64,000 nt of DNA from an uncultured Lachnospiraceae bacterium (lineage in GTDB: Bacteria; Bacillota; Clostridia; Lachnospirales; Lachnospiraceae), in contig URUY01000006.1 in assembly GCA_900551115.1 (NCBI GenBank), positions 1 through 64,000 of the forward strand. Direction: 5' to 3'. The position numbers were made by a program, and so were the translations under genes. Positions 44,109 through 52,169 of this stretch are shown here, piece by piece. The notes under the pieces were generated by a model. That model worked only from the letters and a program-made list of their open reading frames with translations, was not told the origin of the DNA and ran no database searches. How positions within the stretch are numbered: the stretch's first letter is position 1; each line of letters begins with the position of its first letter.

Positions 44109-44903
44109 TTAATCGGCTGCCAGCTTATCCACCAATGCAAGCAGTCTGTTCTTTTCCTCTTTTGTTCCATGAAAACCGCTCGTTATCCGGTCATGCACCT
44201 GTTTTATGTACTCTGCCCAGGTTTGCTTTTGTCTTGCCTGCATATAAGACCCGTAAGCTTCCAAAAATTTCTGCCGCTCTCCTTGATAATGCGTCAGGTT
44301 TATGACACCGCAGTCATGAATATACCAATCCGTACTCTGTCCCGGAACCACCACCTTATAACCGGCTTTTAAAAACTCGAAGCTTTGTGACACATCATAG
44401 AAATCCCATTTTCCGAACAAATCTTCCCGCCATGTGATATCGTATTGTGTTGCCATCAGCAGGCCGTCTACCGCTTCCATTTCCATATAGCCTGATTTCA
44501 TCGGGAAAAACTGCCGTACGGTTCCTTTTTCAAGACCTTCATCCAGTTTATAAAAACCGCCCAGCCTCACGCCGTTCCACATCGTACCGGTTTTATTCAT
44601 GTACGGCGTACCTACCAGCCCTATCAGCCCGATTTTGTCGTCTGCTTTGAAAAGCCGGAGTAAATCATACAAAAAATTTTTATTTGTAATGAACACATCC
44701 TGATGCATATATATTTTGTATTTGGCATCTGACTGGCGCATCCCTTCATTACAGCCTGCTGTCATGGATTTTGCACCCGTCACCTCTACTACATCTACCT
44801 CATAGCCTTCCGGCACTGCCAGTTCACTTAGATACAGCCTGCATTCCTGCATGTAAAATTCATCATTGTAACAGATAATAAAGCTGATTTTTTGCTGATT
44901 CAT
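44109..44903 (-). CDS. StrF-like glycosyltransferase
   Basis: A 264-residue protein covering the StrF-type domain alone: SFIICYNDEFYMQECRLYL, SMTAGCNEGMRQSDAKYKIYMHQDVFI and WDFYDVSQSFEFLKAGYKV. It matches the N-terminal half of the 474-residue protein at 39699 motif for motif but lacks the helical extension. The gene lies 15 bp upstream of the CgeB pair in the same direction, so the three are probably one operon. Function in flagellin glycosylation is inferred from the neighbourhood. Confidence 0.85.
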   Translation of the reverse strand: MNQQKISFIICYNDEFYMQECRLYLSELAVPEGYEVDVVEVTGAKSMTAGCNEGMRQSDAKYKIYMHQDVFITNKNFLYDLLRLFKADDKIGLIGLVGTPYMNKTGTMWNGVRLGGFYKLDEGLEKGTVRQFFPMKSGYMEMEAVDGLLMATQYDITWREDLFGKWDFYDVSQSFEFLKAGYKVVVPGQSTDWYIHDCGVINLTHYQGERQKFLEAYGSYMQARQKQTWAEYIKQVHDRITSGFHGTKEEKNRLLALVDKLAAD

Positions 44904-44969
44904 GTTTACACCCCTGTCCGTTTTTACTCAACGCCAATACCTTTTTCCTCTAAACCAAAACCTTTTTCC

Positions 44970-46076
44970 CTAAGCCAATACTGCTTTCAGCTCTTTTATC
45001 ATATCCTGTATCTCGGTTCCAGGATTTTCTATCTGTTGTAATGTCAAAAGCACCTCCGGCCATAAAGAAAGCTCCATAAGGCATTCTGCCTTTTGCAACA
45101 ATATTTTTTCATTACCCGGATAATACAGCAGGCCATAAGAAAGTGCTTCCACTGCACAGGAGACAGAAATTTCACTCATAAAGGCTCCCAGCAGGGCAAT
45201 CACCTTTTCTCTATCCCGCAGATTTGCATATGCAATCCATACAATAAGATATCCGGAGCTGTTCTTTTTGCACATCTCTTTCACTGCTTCCATACAAAGC
45301 TCTTTTCTAATGCCGTTTTCAAGCCGCCACAAGCCGTGTTTTATGGTTAAATATTTCTTTTGTGCCTGCCATACATCGGTAATGTCGTCAAACACATGAG
45401 AAGGACCAATCTGCCCCTCCTTTTTCCAGCATTCCGTCATCTCACGCAGAAGCCCTAATTCCGTTGTCTGACGAACGGTGGTTTCATATTGTTTATCCGT
45501 TATTATATTATATAAATGCTCATAAGCACTGTTTTCTTTTTTTGCAAGCAGCAGATTTACCCTTTCTAAAAGCTGCTCCCTCTGCTGCTCTATATAGCTT
45601 TTTTCTCTTTCTGCCTCCGCTCTGTTCACTGTTTCTATTGCCTGCATCAGCTTCTTTAAAAGACCGCCTTCCTGCAGCAAAAAGACCCGGCTTATGCCTG
45701 CCTGTTGCAGCCGGTTCTTTTGTTCCTTATTATCTGTAAAAAAATAGCAGCAGGGATAGAATGCATAAAACTCTTTTTTCCATGCAGCCTGCGTTTTTTC
45801 TCTTTGCCACTCCCGCAGCAGTACAATATACGGAATTCCCTTTTCAAAGCATGCCTGAGCAATATTTTCTGCAAATCCGGCAGCCATAACAGTCTGTATC
45901 TCCAGTTTTTCAACCGCCTCTGTCAGCGCCCTGCAGGTTTCTCCTCTGAATCTGCATATTTCGGCGCCCATTTCTATTTGATAAACCTGATTTGGCAGTT
46001 TCTTTAACGCCTCTGTCATATCAGATGTCTGACAGCCTTTAATATCCACATATAAAAGTTTTGCCTGATTTCCCAT
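44970..46076 (-). CDS. Unknown protein of the flagellin glycosylation island
   Basis: A 368-residue protein that I do not recognise. The first ~140 residues look like a Rossmann-type glycosyltransferase half (LLYVDIKGCQTSDMTEAL, KGIPYIVLL, QQAGISRVFLLQ). The rest is helical with a coiled segment near residue 165 (SYIEQQREQLLERVNLLL) and TPR-like repeats toward the end (LLYYPGNEKILLQKAECLMELS). It lies directly downstream of flagellin and upstream of the glycosyltransferases on the same strand, so it probably works with them as a targeting or scaffold protein. Confidence 0.65.
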   Translation of the reverse strand: MGNQAKLLYVDIKGCQTSDMTEALKKLPNQVYQIEMGAEICRFRGETCRALTEAVEKLEIQTVMAAGFAENIAQACFEKGIPYIVLLREWQREKTQAAWKKEFYAFYPCCYFFTDNKEQKNRLQQAGISRVFLLQEGGLLKKLMQAIETVNRAEAEREKSYIEQQREQLLERVNLLLAKKENSAYEHLYNIITDKQYETTVRQTTELGLLREMTECWKKEGQIGPSHVFDDITDVWQAQKKYLTIKHGLWRLENGIRKELCMEAVKEMCKKNSSGYLIVWIAYANLRDREKVIALLGAFMSEISVSCAVEALSYGLLYYPGNEKILLQKAECLMELSLWPEVLLTLQQIENPGTEIQDMIKELKAVLA

Positions 46077-46129
46077 AATCCGCTTCCTCTGTTTTAGGAC
46101 TTACTGCTTTTACACAAAGCCTGTTATTG

Positions 46130-46160
46130 AAAAAGAGAGCCGGCTCATCGCCGACTCTCC
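46130..46160 (-). terminator. Terminator of the flagellin gene
   Basis: On the minus strand GAGAGTCGGC, GATGA loop, GCCGGCTCTC and TTTTTC form a strong intrinsic terminator 20 bp after the flagellin stop. It separates flagellin from the glycosylation genes. Confidence 0.93.
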
Positions 46161-46179
46161 CGGTAGTTTGCTAAAACTC

Positions 46180-46998
46180 TTACTGTAATAAGGATAATAC
46201 ACCCTGATTAGCCTGATTAGCCTGAGCCAACATTGCCTGTCCAGCCTGTGTAAGGATGTTGTTGTTGGAGTACTTAACCATTTCAGTTGCCATATCTGTA
46301 TCACGAATCTGAGATTCAGCAGCTGTGGTATTCTCTACAACGTTATCCAGGTTGTTGATGGTATGCTCAAGTCTGTTCTGTACAGCACCCAAATCGGAAC
46401 GCTGTCCGTTCAAGGTCTTGATTGCATCCTTGATGGTGGTAATTGCCGACTTTGCGTCAGCAGCTTCCTCAACGCTAACACTCTCAACATTTAATCCGTT
46501 TGCATCCATTGCAGCAATTGTCAATACAATCTGATTGCCGGCAGCCTCTTCTGCACCAACCTGAAGTTCAACGTCTTTAAAGGTACCGTCTAACAGCATC
46601 TTCTCATTGAAGGTGGTGGTTTCAGCTACACGATTGATTTCACTTACAAGTGCATCAACCTCGGACTGGATGTAAGCACGGTCTTCACTCTGGTTAGTAC
46701 CGTTAGCTGCCTTAACTGCCAGTTCGTTCATTCTCTGAAGCATATCATGTACTTCATTTAATGCACCTTCAGCAGTCTGTACGCAGGAGATACCGTCCTG
46801 AGCATTTGCAGAAGCCTGTGTAAGGCCTCTTACCTGACGTCTCATCTTTTCGGAAATTGCCAAACCTGCTGCATCATCTGCTGCACGGTTTACCTTATAA
46901 CCGGATGATAACTTTTCTGTTGACTTAGCCTGTGTTGCGGTTGTCAGTCCTAACATTCTGTTAGAGTTCATAGCTGTAAGATTGTGTTGTACTACCAT
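46180..46998 (-). CDS. hag: Flagellin
   Basis: A 272-residue short flagellin. The N-terminal D0/D1 helices (MVVQHNLTAMNSNRML, EKLSSGYKVNRAADDAAGLAISE) and C-terminal D1/D0 helices (DTDMATEMVKYSNNNILTQAGQAMLAQANQ) are typical. The variable middle is only about 60 residues, so there is no D2/D3 domain; surface glycans would sit on this short region. AAGGAGGAATATATT precedes ATG 46998. A sigma-D promoter lies at 47132-47158 and the leader carries hairpins suited to CsrA control. The filament is probably modified by the glycosyltransferases downstream. Confidence 0.97.
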   Translation of the reverse strand: MVVQHNLTAMNSNRMLGLTTATQAKSTEKLSSGYKVNRAADDAAGLAISEKMRRQVRGLTQASANAQDGISCVQTAEGALNEVHDMLQRMNELAVKAANGTNQSEDRAYIQSEVDALVSEINRVAETTTFNEKMLLDGTFKDVELQVGAEEAAGNQIVLTIAAMDANGLNVESVSVEEAADAKSAITTIKDAIKTLNGQRSDLGAVQNRLEHTINNLDNVVENTTAAESQIRDTDMATEMVKYSNNNILTQAGQAMLAQANQANQGVLSLLQ

Positions 46999-47018
46999 AA
47001 TATATTCCTCCTTGAATT

Positions 47019-47092
47019 TAAGGTGGCTTCCCTGCCACTCATTTTTTCTGTAATGATTCTTACCGGTCGTACGCTCCGCCAAAAATCATTAC
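47019..47092 (-). promoter_or_regulatory. Flagellin mRNA leader hairpins with GGA loops (candidate CsrA sites)
   Basis: In the hag leader a hairpin GTGGC-AGGGAA-GCCAC (47023-47038) presents GGA in a six-base loop. A second hairpin with 9-bp arms GTAATGATT/AATCATTAC (47050-47092) has GGCGGAGCG in its loop. The Shine-Dalgarno AAGGAGG just downstream supplies a third GGA. This is the arrangement expected for CsrA repression of hag, and csrA and fliW are encoded nearby. Confidence 0.65.
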
Positions 47093-47131
47093 GTTAGTTT
47101 GTAAGTAAGTCATTTCCTTTACTTGTAATAT

Positions 47132-47158
47132 ATATCGGTGTCTTTTTCCGATACTTTA
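47132..47158 (-). promoter_or_regulatory. sigma-D (sigma-28) promoter of flagellin
   Basis: On the minus strand TAAA (47158-47155), a 15-bp spacer and ACCGATAT (47139-47132) match the flagellar TAAA-N15-GCCGATAA consensus at 10 of 12 positions. Confidence 0.85.
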
Positions 47159-47176
47159 TAGCTTATTTTATTTTTT

Positions 47177-47653
47177 TTATTTTTTTTGATCCAAAAACTG
47201 AGGAGGCATTACATTTGCATTATTCATACTCCGGTAATAGTCATAAGCCGCCTTCGATTTCTGCCTGCTCTGCTTCATTTCCTTACGCAGGTCTTTAAAA
47301 TGCTGCTCGACCATAGTCTTATTGCGACTTTCCTGTGCCTGAATAAAAATACCTTTCTCCGTCACCTGTCTGACCAGTATCTGCAAACGGGCAATCTGGT
47401 TTTGATAAGCCTGCCTGTTTTCCTGCAGCTGCACCTTTGTTCTTTCATATAATGCTTCAAAGCCTTCATCCAATCCTGCCAGTTTTTGAATCAAAGCATC
47501 TTTTTTGTCCACACAGACGTCAAATTCATCAAACGAGAGCTTGTCCTGTTTCAGGAGTTCTTCCTGCTTTTTGCTATAGACTGCAATTTCATCCAGGATA
47601 ACCAGCTTCTGTTTAAGACTATCCTCCATAATCGTCAGATAGTTTTCTATCAT
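47177..47653 (-). CDS. FliT-like flagellar chaperone
   Basis: A 158-residue, almost entirely helical protein (EDSLKQKLVILDEIAVYSKKQEELLKQ, KVQLQENRQAYQNQIARLQILV) that lies immediately after fliS, overlapping it by ATGA. Position and helical build fit FliT, the export chaperone of FliD, or a FlgN-type protein. Sequence similarity in this family is low, so the assignment rests on context. Confidence 0.7.
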   Translation of the reverse strand: MIENYLTIMEDSLKQKLVILDEIAVYSKKQEELLKQDKLSFDEFDVCVDKKDALIQKLAGLDEGFEALYERTKVQLQENRQAYQNQIARLQILVRQVTEKGIFIQAQESRNKTMVEQHFKDLRKEMKQSRQKSKAAYDYYRSMNNANVMPPQFLDQKK

Positions 47654-48036
47654 ATGGCACCTCTTTCCTTATTCAGTCGCATAACTTCCTTCCAGTTATC
47701 CCGAACAGCATGCAGATGCATACATACTTCTTCCAGTATCTCTTTATCCTTTTTCAGGTTGCCTTTTACAAGACGTTCTCCGAGATAAACATAGATACGC
47801 TCAAAGTCCTCCGCTACCGCATACTTCATATCCAGCGTAGAACGCAGATAATCAATAATCTTCTCCACCTTAATGATGTTCGTATGTGCTTTTGCAATAT
47901 CCTTCTGTTCCGTTGCAATAATGGCAATATTACAAAATTTGATTGCTCCATCATAAAGCATAAGAGTCAGTTCTGCAGGCGACGCTGTCAGGACTCTGCT
48001 ATTATTATACTGTGCATAGGCATTTGGCAGTGCCAT
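47650..48036 (-). CDS. fliS: Flagellin chaperone FliS
   Basis: A 128-residue helical protein starting ALPNAYAQYNNSRVLTASPAE with LTLMLYDGAIKF, the FliS signature. It binds flagellin in the cytosol and delivers it to the export gate; in FliW-containing bacteria it also affects CsrA release of hag mRNA. It lies 4 bp after fliD. Confidence 0.95.
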   Translation of the reverse strand: MALPNAYAQYNNSRVLTASPAELTLMLYDGAIKFCNIAIIATEQKDIAKAHTNIIKVEKIIDYLRSTLDMKYAVAEDFERIYVYLGERLVKGNLKKDKEILEEVCMHLHAVRDNWKEVMRLNKERGAI

Positions 48037-48040
48037 TTCA

Positions 48041-50161
48041 TCAACCTCCTAATAAACTGGTTACCGCGCTGGCATTTGACTGCATTTTTGCCATTGCAGT
48101 TTCCATTGCGCTGAACTTTGCATACCATTTATCTTCATAGTCTGCCAGTTTATCTTCTAATTCTGCAATCTTAGATGTATAGTCCGCATAATCCTCTTTC
48201 ATCTTTTTATCGTCATAAAAGCTTCCGTAGCTTCTATAACCCTCAACGGATTTAGACATTTCATCCATCTTACTGTATAAGTTCTTTGACAACTGTGAAA
48301 AGAAGGAAATTACTGTATCGGGGTCGTTGGAAATCATACTCTTTAACTTATCAGCATTACCCGCCGTACTTTCATCATCGCTGTCCCCGTCAATGTGATA
48401 TGCATTTTTCTCATTGTCAGCCGCCACAAAATATCCCAGCGTATTAATACCGAAATCAGACAGATACATGGTCTCTCCGTTTACAGTAATGCCGGCAGAC
48501 ATCTCTCCCTTGAGAGCCGAGCTGATTGTGGACAGATTGCTGTCTCTTCGCAGCAATGCCTCTTTTACTTTCTTTTCCCATTCTTCGACTTCGCTCTCAG
48601 ACATTGCTTCTTTTTCTTCACTGGTAAGCGGTTCATACCCCTTCGCCGATTCAGCATTGTAGAGCTTATCCATCTCATTTATGATTGTATTGTACTCCTT
48701 TAAGAAGTTTTTAAGCATATCATAAATGCCGTCAGTATCGTCCTGTGTCGTTATGGTAACTGTCTCGCCCGCCTTTGTCTCACTTAAAGCAGTGAAGGTC
48801 AGTCCGTTAATTTCAAACACATTGTCATTATCTGTAAATTCCGCACCGTTTAAGCAGATGATTGCATCCTGTCCGGAAACCTTCGTAGCACCCGTAGCCG
48901 TGGTATCGTCGGGATTGTAACCCGCCATTACCTGACTCGCATAAGAAGCCTTATTGTAAAAACATTCTTCCACTTCCGCAATAAGCTTATCCGTAGCTGC
49001 TGCGCTGTAGGTTACGGTACCGTCATCTGCAGTGCTTTCCGTAATGGTTACATAGCTTTCTACCTGCGCAAGCTGTTCATTGTAAGCTTTTACGTTTTCT
49101 GTCTGGGCTGCCAGCGTTTCTGCATCAGCTTTCTCTTCCGTCAGCTTTTTGACATTATCCTGCATCAGCGCCAGTTCCTCTTCCGCCTTTGTCTTTTCCT
49201 CTCCGTCCAGATCTTTCATAGATTCTTTACGTTCTTCGATGGACTGGTTCAGCGCCTTAATCTTTTCTTCATACTTATCAACGGATTCTAATGTTGTATC
49301 CTTATACTTTTCATTGATTTCATCAATCTTTTTCTGGGCTGTGTCAAGTGACTCTTTCAGGCTCTTATACTGTGTCAGATAGCCGTCCGTCCGTGAAGCA
49401 ATATCACTGTCAATCATCCCCTGCATATTGGCAAGGGTTGCCGCTTTATCTCCTGCCACGTAATAAGCCGCATACTCTTTATACTCTGCAAGCGTTGCTT
49501 TATCGCTGTTTAAATTTACCTCAAGTCCCAATGCCGACAACACCGAACTGCCATTTGCATCAAATGCAGTGATGCTGAAATCGTTATCTGCGCCGGATTC
49601 CTTAGAGCTGATAAAGAATCGCTGCTGCTTTGCATCGAAGCTGGCATTTATATCTGCCTTTTTCATCTGTGTCAGGATATCTGAAATCGTAGTTTCCCCT
49701 GTCACCTTAATATCTACAACATTATCGCCGGTCTTAATGCTTATGGTGCCTTCACCGGAAAAATCCGTAATATCGCTAAGCTTAGAAAGGGCTGTCAGCT
49801 CCTTTCCGTCTTTACTCTCAATCTTTGCACCTGTCAGATAGCCGGTCTTTGCAAGCTGTCTTACCTCCAGAGACTGCACGCCGTTTACTGCATTTTCCCC
49901 TGTGATTACACTGACTGCACTCTCGTTTGACACCTTTGTGGTCCGTTTGCTATAAGTAGATATAAACCGCATATTATTCAGATACTTGGTCTGCAGGCCT
50001 TTCAGCTTTGTATTCAGGCTCTTCCATGCTTCCTGTTTCCAGTCAAGCTTGGTTTGCGCTTTTTTTGCATCATCCACTTTGGTACGCTTCACAGCTACCA
50101 GCTCCTGAATAATGCTCTCCGTATCCATACCGGACATAAGTCCCGTTAGTCTCATTGCCAT
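48041..50161 (-). CDS. fliD: Flagellar filament capping protein FliD
   Basis: A 706-residue cap protein. The N-terminus RLTGLMSGMDTESIIQELV is the FliD signature; D2/D3-type beta domains follow; the C-terminal helices (KLADYEDKWYAKFSAMETAMAKMQSNASAVTSLLGG) close the cap. A long charged coiled coil of about 100 residues (near 255-360) is inserted in the middle, which makes it longer than the usual 450-500 residues. GGAGG stands eight bases before the ATG. Co-transcribed with flaG, fliS and the FliT-like gene from a sigma-D promoter. Confidence 0.95.
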   Translation of the reverse strand: MAMRLTGLMSGMDTESIIQELVAVKRTKVDDAKKAQTKLDWKQEAWKSLNTKLKGLQTKYLNNMRFISTYSKRTTKVSNESAVSVITGENAVNGVQSLEVRQLAKTGYLTGAKIESKDGKELTALSKLSDITDFSGEGTISIKTGDNVVDIKVTGETTISDILTQMKKADINASFDAKQQRFFISSKESGADNDFSITAFDANGSSVLSALGLEVNLNSDKATLAEYKEYAAYYVAGDKAATLANMQGMIDSDIASRTDGYLTQYKSLKESLDTAQKKIDEINEKYKDTTLESVDKYEEKIKALNQSIEERKESMKDLDGEEKTKAEEELALMQDNVKKLTEEKADAETLAAQTENVKAYNEQLAQVESYVTITESTADDGTVTYSAAATDKLIAEVEECFYNKASYASQVMAGYNPDDTTATGATKVSGQDAIICLNGAEFTDNDNVFEINGLTFTALSETKAGETVTITTQDDTDGIYDMLKNFLKEYNTIINEMDKLYNAESAKGYEPLTSEEKEAMSESEVEEWEKKVKEALLRRDSNLSTISSALKGEMSAGITVNGETMYLSDFGINTLGYFVAADNEKNAYHIDGDSDDESTAGNADKLKSMISNDPDTVISFFSQLSKNLYSKMDEMSKSVEGYRSYGSFYDDKKMKEDYADYTSKIAELEDKLADYEDKWYAKFSAMETAMAKMQSNASAVTSLLGG

Positions 50162-50173
50162 TTGTTGTTCCTC

Positions 50174-50584
50174 CTACCTTTTTTCATCGACCAGGATACC
50201 TGCCAGCTCCCAGACCTTGGCAATCATATCCAGGGTTTTTTCCGGCGGCAGCTCCTTTATCAATTCCTTCGTATCCCTGTCAATAATTTTGATAGTTACA
50301 CGATTTGTTCCTTCATGAATACCAAAAACAGCCTCCGAATGCGCCATCTTCTTGTTTAAGGCTTCAACGGCCTTCTTAACCTGTTCATTTGTGGGCTTCT
50401 TGCCGCTTTCGCTGTTTGCGCTGCTCTTGTCCTGCGCATTTTCCACAATGCTTATGGTATTATCCACCTGATTCGATACATCCTGCTTAGAAACATCCGT
50501 GTAGTCCGTTGCAGGTTTGACAGTTCCAAACTGTCTGCTTTGCGTCTGTACGCTCAATACACTTCCTAATGGTTCTATTGCCAT
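50174..50584 (-). CDS. flaG: FlaG family protein
   Basis: A 136-residue protein. The N-terminal half is low complexity and polar; the C-terminal domain (KAVEALNKKMAHSEAVFGIHEGTNRVTIKIIDRDTKELIKELPPEKTLDMIAKVWELAGILVDEKR, split as needed) is the FlaG domain. It influences filament length. It starts MAIEPLG at 50584 behind GGAGG and lies 12 bp before fliD. Confidence 0.9.
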   Translation of the reverse strand: MAIEPLGSVLSVQTQSRQFGTVKPATDYTDVSKQDVSNQVDNTISIVENAQDKSSANSESGKKPTNEQVKKAVEALNKKMAHSEAVFGIHEGTNRVTIKIIDRDTKELIKELPPEKTLDMIAKVWELAGILVDEKR

Positions 50585-50631
50585 TTTGGTCACCTCCATG
50601 TGAAATCGTTCCTACAAGTTTTCTACCTTTT

Positions 50632-50659
50632 TTATCGGCAAACAGAAGATAGAAGTTTA
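50632..50659 (-). promoter_or_regulatory. sigma-D promoter of flaG-fliD-fliS
   Basis: On the minus strand TAAA (50659-50656), a 16-bp spacer and GCCGATAA (50639-50632), a perfect sigma-28 -10 element with a one-base-longer spacer. Confidence 0.82.
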
Positions 50660-50674
50660 TAGACGCAATAAAAA

Positions 50675-50715
50675 AACTGCTGTTTTTGCACGGTTATCCT
50701 GTCAAAACAGCAGTT
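50675..50715 (-). terminator. Terminator of the coiled-coil gene
   Basis: On the minus strand AACTGCTGTTTT pairs with AAAACAGCAGTT, followed by eight Ts. It lies 120 bp after the 50838 stop and just upstream of the flaG promoter. Confidence 0.88.
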
Positions 50716-50837
50716 ACTTCTCATTTTTCATATTCATTCTCATCCACTTATTCCCTACATATGTGTCCAAATTCACACTTCTCAACGATTATCGTACATA
50801 CAACCTTCCCCATGTTTGCCCCTTCTGCCGACATCTG

Positions 50838-51179
50838 TCATGCCAGCTTCGCTTTTATTTCGCGAATATCAGCACTGTGAGAAGCCACTACCTCTTCCGT
50901 CACAGTCTGCCTGCTGTCCAATTCATCAACTGTACTGACCACTCTGCTGACATTGATGATTCTGTCTTTGTATGGCAGCAGCAGCTTGATGTTCTCGGCA
51001 TTTTGCAGTGTCAGAAGATATACTTTATCAATCTCCTGTTCCAGTCCAAGTTCGACATTGTCAATCTTTTCTTCCAAACGGTCCATTCTGACATCCATCT
51101 TGTCTAACCGCATGTCGATTCCGTCCAGACGTGTGTCGATTTCGCCTAATTTCTGCAGAATTAATTGTGTATCGGTCAT
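50838..51179 (-). CDS. Small coiled-coil protein, unknown function
   Basis: A 113-residue protein starting MTDTQLIL at 51179 behind AAAGGAGAG. It is almost all coiled coil, with a heptad-like repeat in RLDGIDMRLDKMDVRMDRLEEK. It has no membrane segment or signal. It lies between csrA and flaG on the same strand but has its own terminator. Similar coiled-coil proteins occur in many clostridia; a flagellar role is not shown. Confidence 0.75.
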   Translation of the reverse strand: MTDTQLILQKLGEIDTRLDGIDMRLDKMDVRMDRLEEKIDNVELGLEQEIDKVYLLTLQNAENIKLLLPYKDRIINVSRVVSTVDELDSRQTVTEEVVASHSADIREIKAKLA

Positions 51180-51470
51180 ATCCCTCTCTCCTTTCCTGAA
51201 AACTTCTCTTTTGTTGCCTTTAAAAGAGTGTAAATCCATGTTACTAAAAATACCCCTCATATGTCAATATGTATTTTGTATTTTTATAAACGTTTTTTCG
51301 TTTATATCAAAAACTGTCGGGCATGAAACAGCAAAGTCGATTGCGATGTGAATTTTCAAGTTCCGCAACAATGACAAAAAAGACTGTTACACTGCTTATC
51401 CTCTTGTCTCTTTACGCAATGTAACAGTCCTGATATACTTTTTTACCCCAGCTCTTAACAAAGAGCTTTT
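51180..51470. other. Intergenic region with the csrA terminator
   Basis: About 290 bp between csrA and the coiled-coil gene. It contains a promoter-like AT-rich half next to the coiled-coil gene and the terminator listed at 51375-51429. A second short hairpin (AGCTCTT/AAGAGCT, 51451-51468) follows csrA. No gene is seen. Confidence 0.6.
51375..51429 (-). terminator. Terminator of the flgM-to-csrA operon
   Basis: On the minus strand GACTGTTACA pairs with TGTAACAGTC around a 28-nt loop and is followed by TTTTTTG. It lies 42 bp after the csrA stop. The loop contains ACAAGAGGATAAG, which has a GGA. Confidence 0.82.
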
Positions 51471-51689
51471 TTATCCCAATAAATTCTTCAAAGCTTCCAG
51501 TCCTGCTGTATCAGCAGCAGCCCTATTGGCTTCTTCTATCTGCACATAAACCTCCTTGCGGTATATGGGCACATCCTTAGGGGCAGAAATGCCGATTTTT
51601 ACCTGATCGCCTTTTACCTCCAATACGGTAATTTCAATGTTGTTGTTGATAATAATCGCTTCATTTTTCTTTCTGGATAAAGCCAGCAT
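51471..51689 (-). CDS. csrA: Translational regulator CsrA
   Basis: A 72-residue RNA-binding protein starting MLALSRKKNEAIIINNNIEI, with the QVKIGISAPKDVPIYRKEVY motif. It binds GGA in hairpin loops and at Shine-Dalgarno sites, here most likely in hag mRNA, and is held by FliW when flagellin is low. The start is ATG 51689; the called ATG at 51698 would add three residues. fliW ends 1 bp upstream of the called start, so both are co-translated. Confidence 0.97.
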   Translation of the reverse strand: MLALSRKKNEAIIINNNIEITVLEVKGDQVKIGISAPKDVPIYRKEVYVQIEEANRAAADTAGLEALKNLLG

Positions 51690-51690
51690 A

Positions 51691-52149
51691 TCATTCACCC
51701 GCCTTTCCAGCCTGCAAAATATCGTATATGGGGAATTTCACAACGTATGCATCCCCTTCTACAATTACCTGACATGCTTTTTTCGTCTGGGAATTTACTA
51801 CAATAGGCCCTTTTAAATTTACTGTCATCTTGGTCAAATCCGTAGGAACCGTTACTGTCACCAGCACCAGCAGATTGTCCGCATTTAATTCTCCCAAATC
51901 CTTCAGCAGCTCGTCCTCAACCTCCGGATTATAGTCAGGCTGTACCACTAACGGATCCATTACAGGCATTGCAAACCCTTCCTCCTGCATGGACTGCAGC
52001 CAGCGGATGCCTGCGCCTACTCCTTTTTCTTCATTATGGATCAACGCAAACTTTGTAAGCTGCGGAAACCCGATAATGCCGCCCGGAAACTCAATTATTT
52101 TCTCGTTCTCAATATCTACTTCCCCAAAAATTCTTGTATTTACCTTCAT
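51691..52149 (-). CDS. fliW: Flagellar assembly factor FliW
   Basis: A 152-residue protein with the family motif FPGGIIGFPQLTKFAL and NLLVLVTVTVPTDLTKMTVNLKGP. It binds CsrA and flagellin alternately, linking hag translation to secretion. The start is MKVNTRIFG at 52149. It lies 20 bp after flgL and overlaps csrA by translation coupling, the standard order. Confidence 0.96.
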   Translation of the reverse strand: MKVNTRIFGEVDIENEKIIEFPGGIIGFPQLTKFALIHNEEKGVGAGIRWLQSMQEEGFAMPVMDPLVVQPDYNPEVEDELLKDLGELNADNLLVLVTVTVPTDLTKMTVNLKGPIVVNSQTKKACQVIVEGDAYVVKFPIYDILQAGKAGE

Positions 52150-52169
52150 ACCTTCATCCTCTCCCAATC

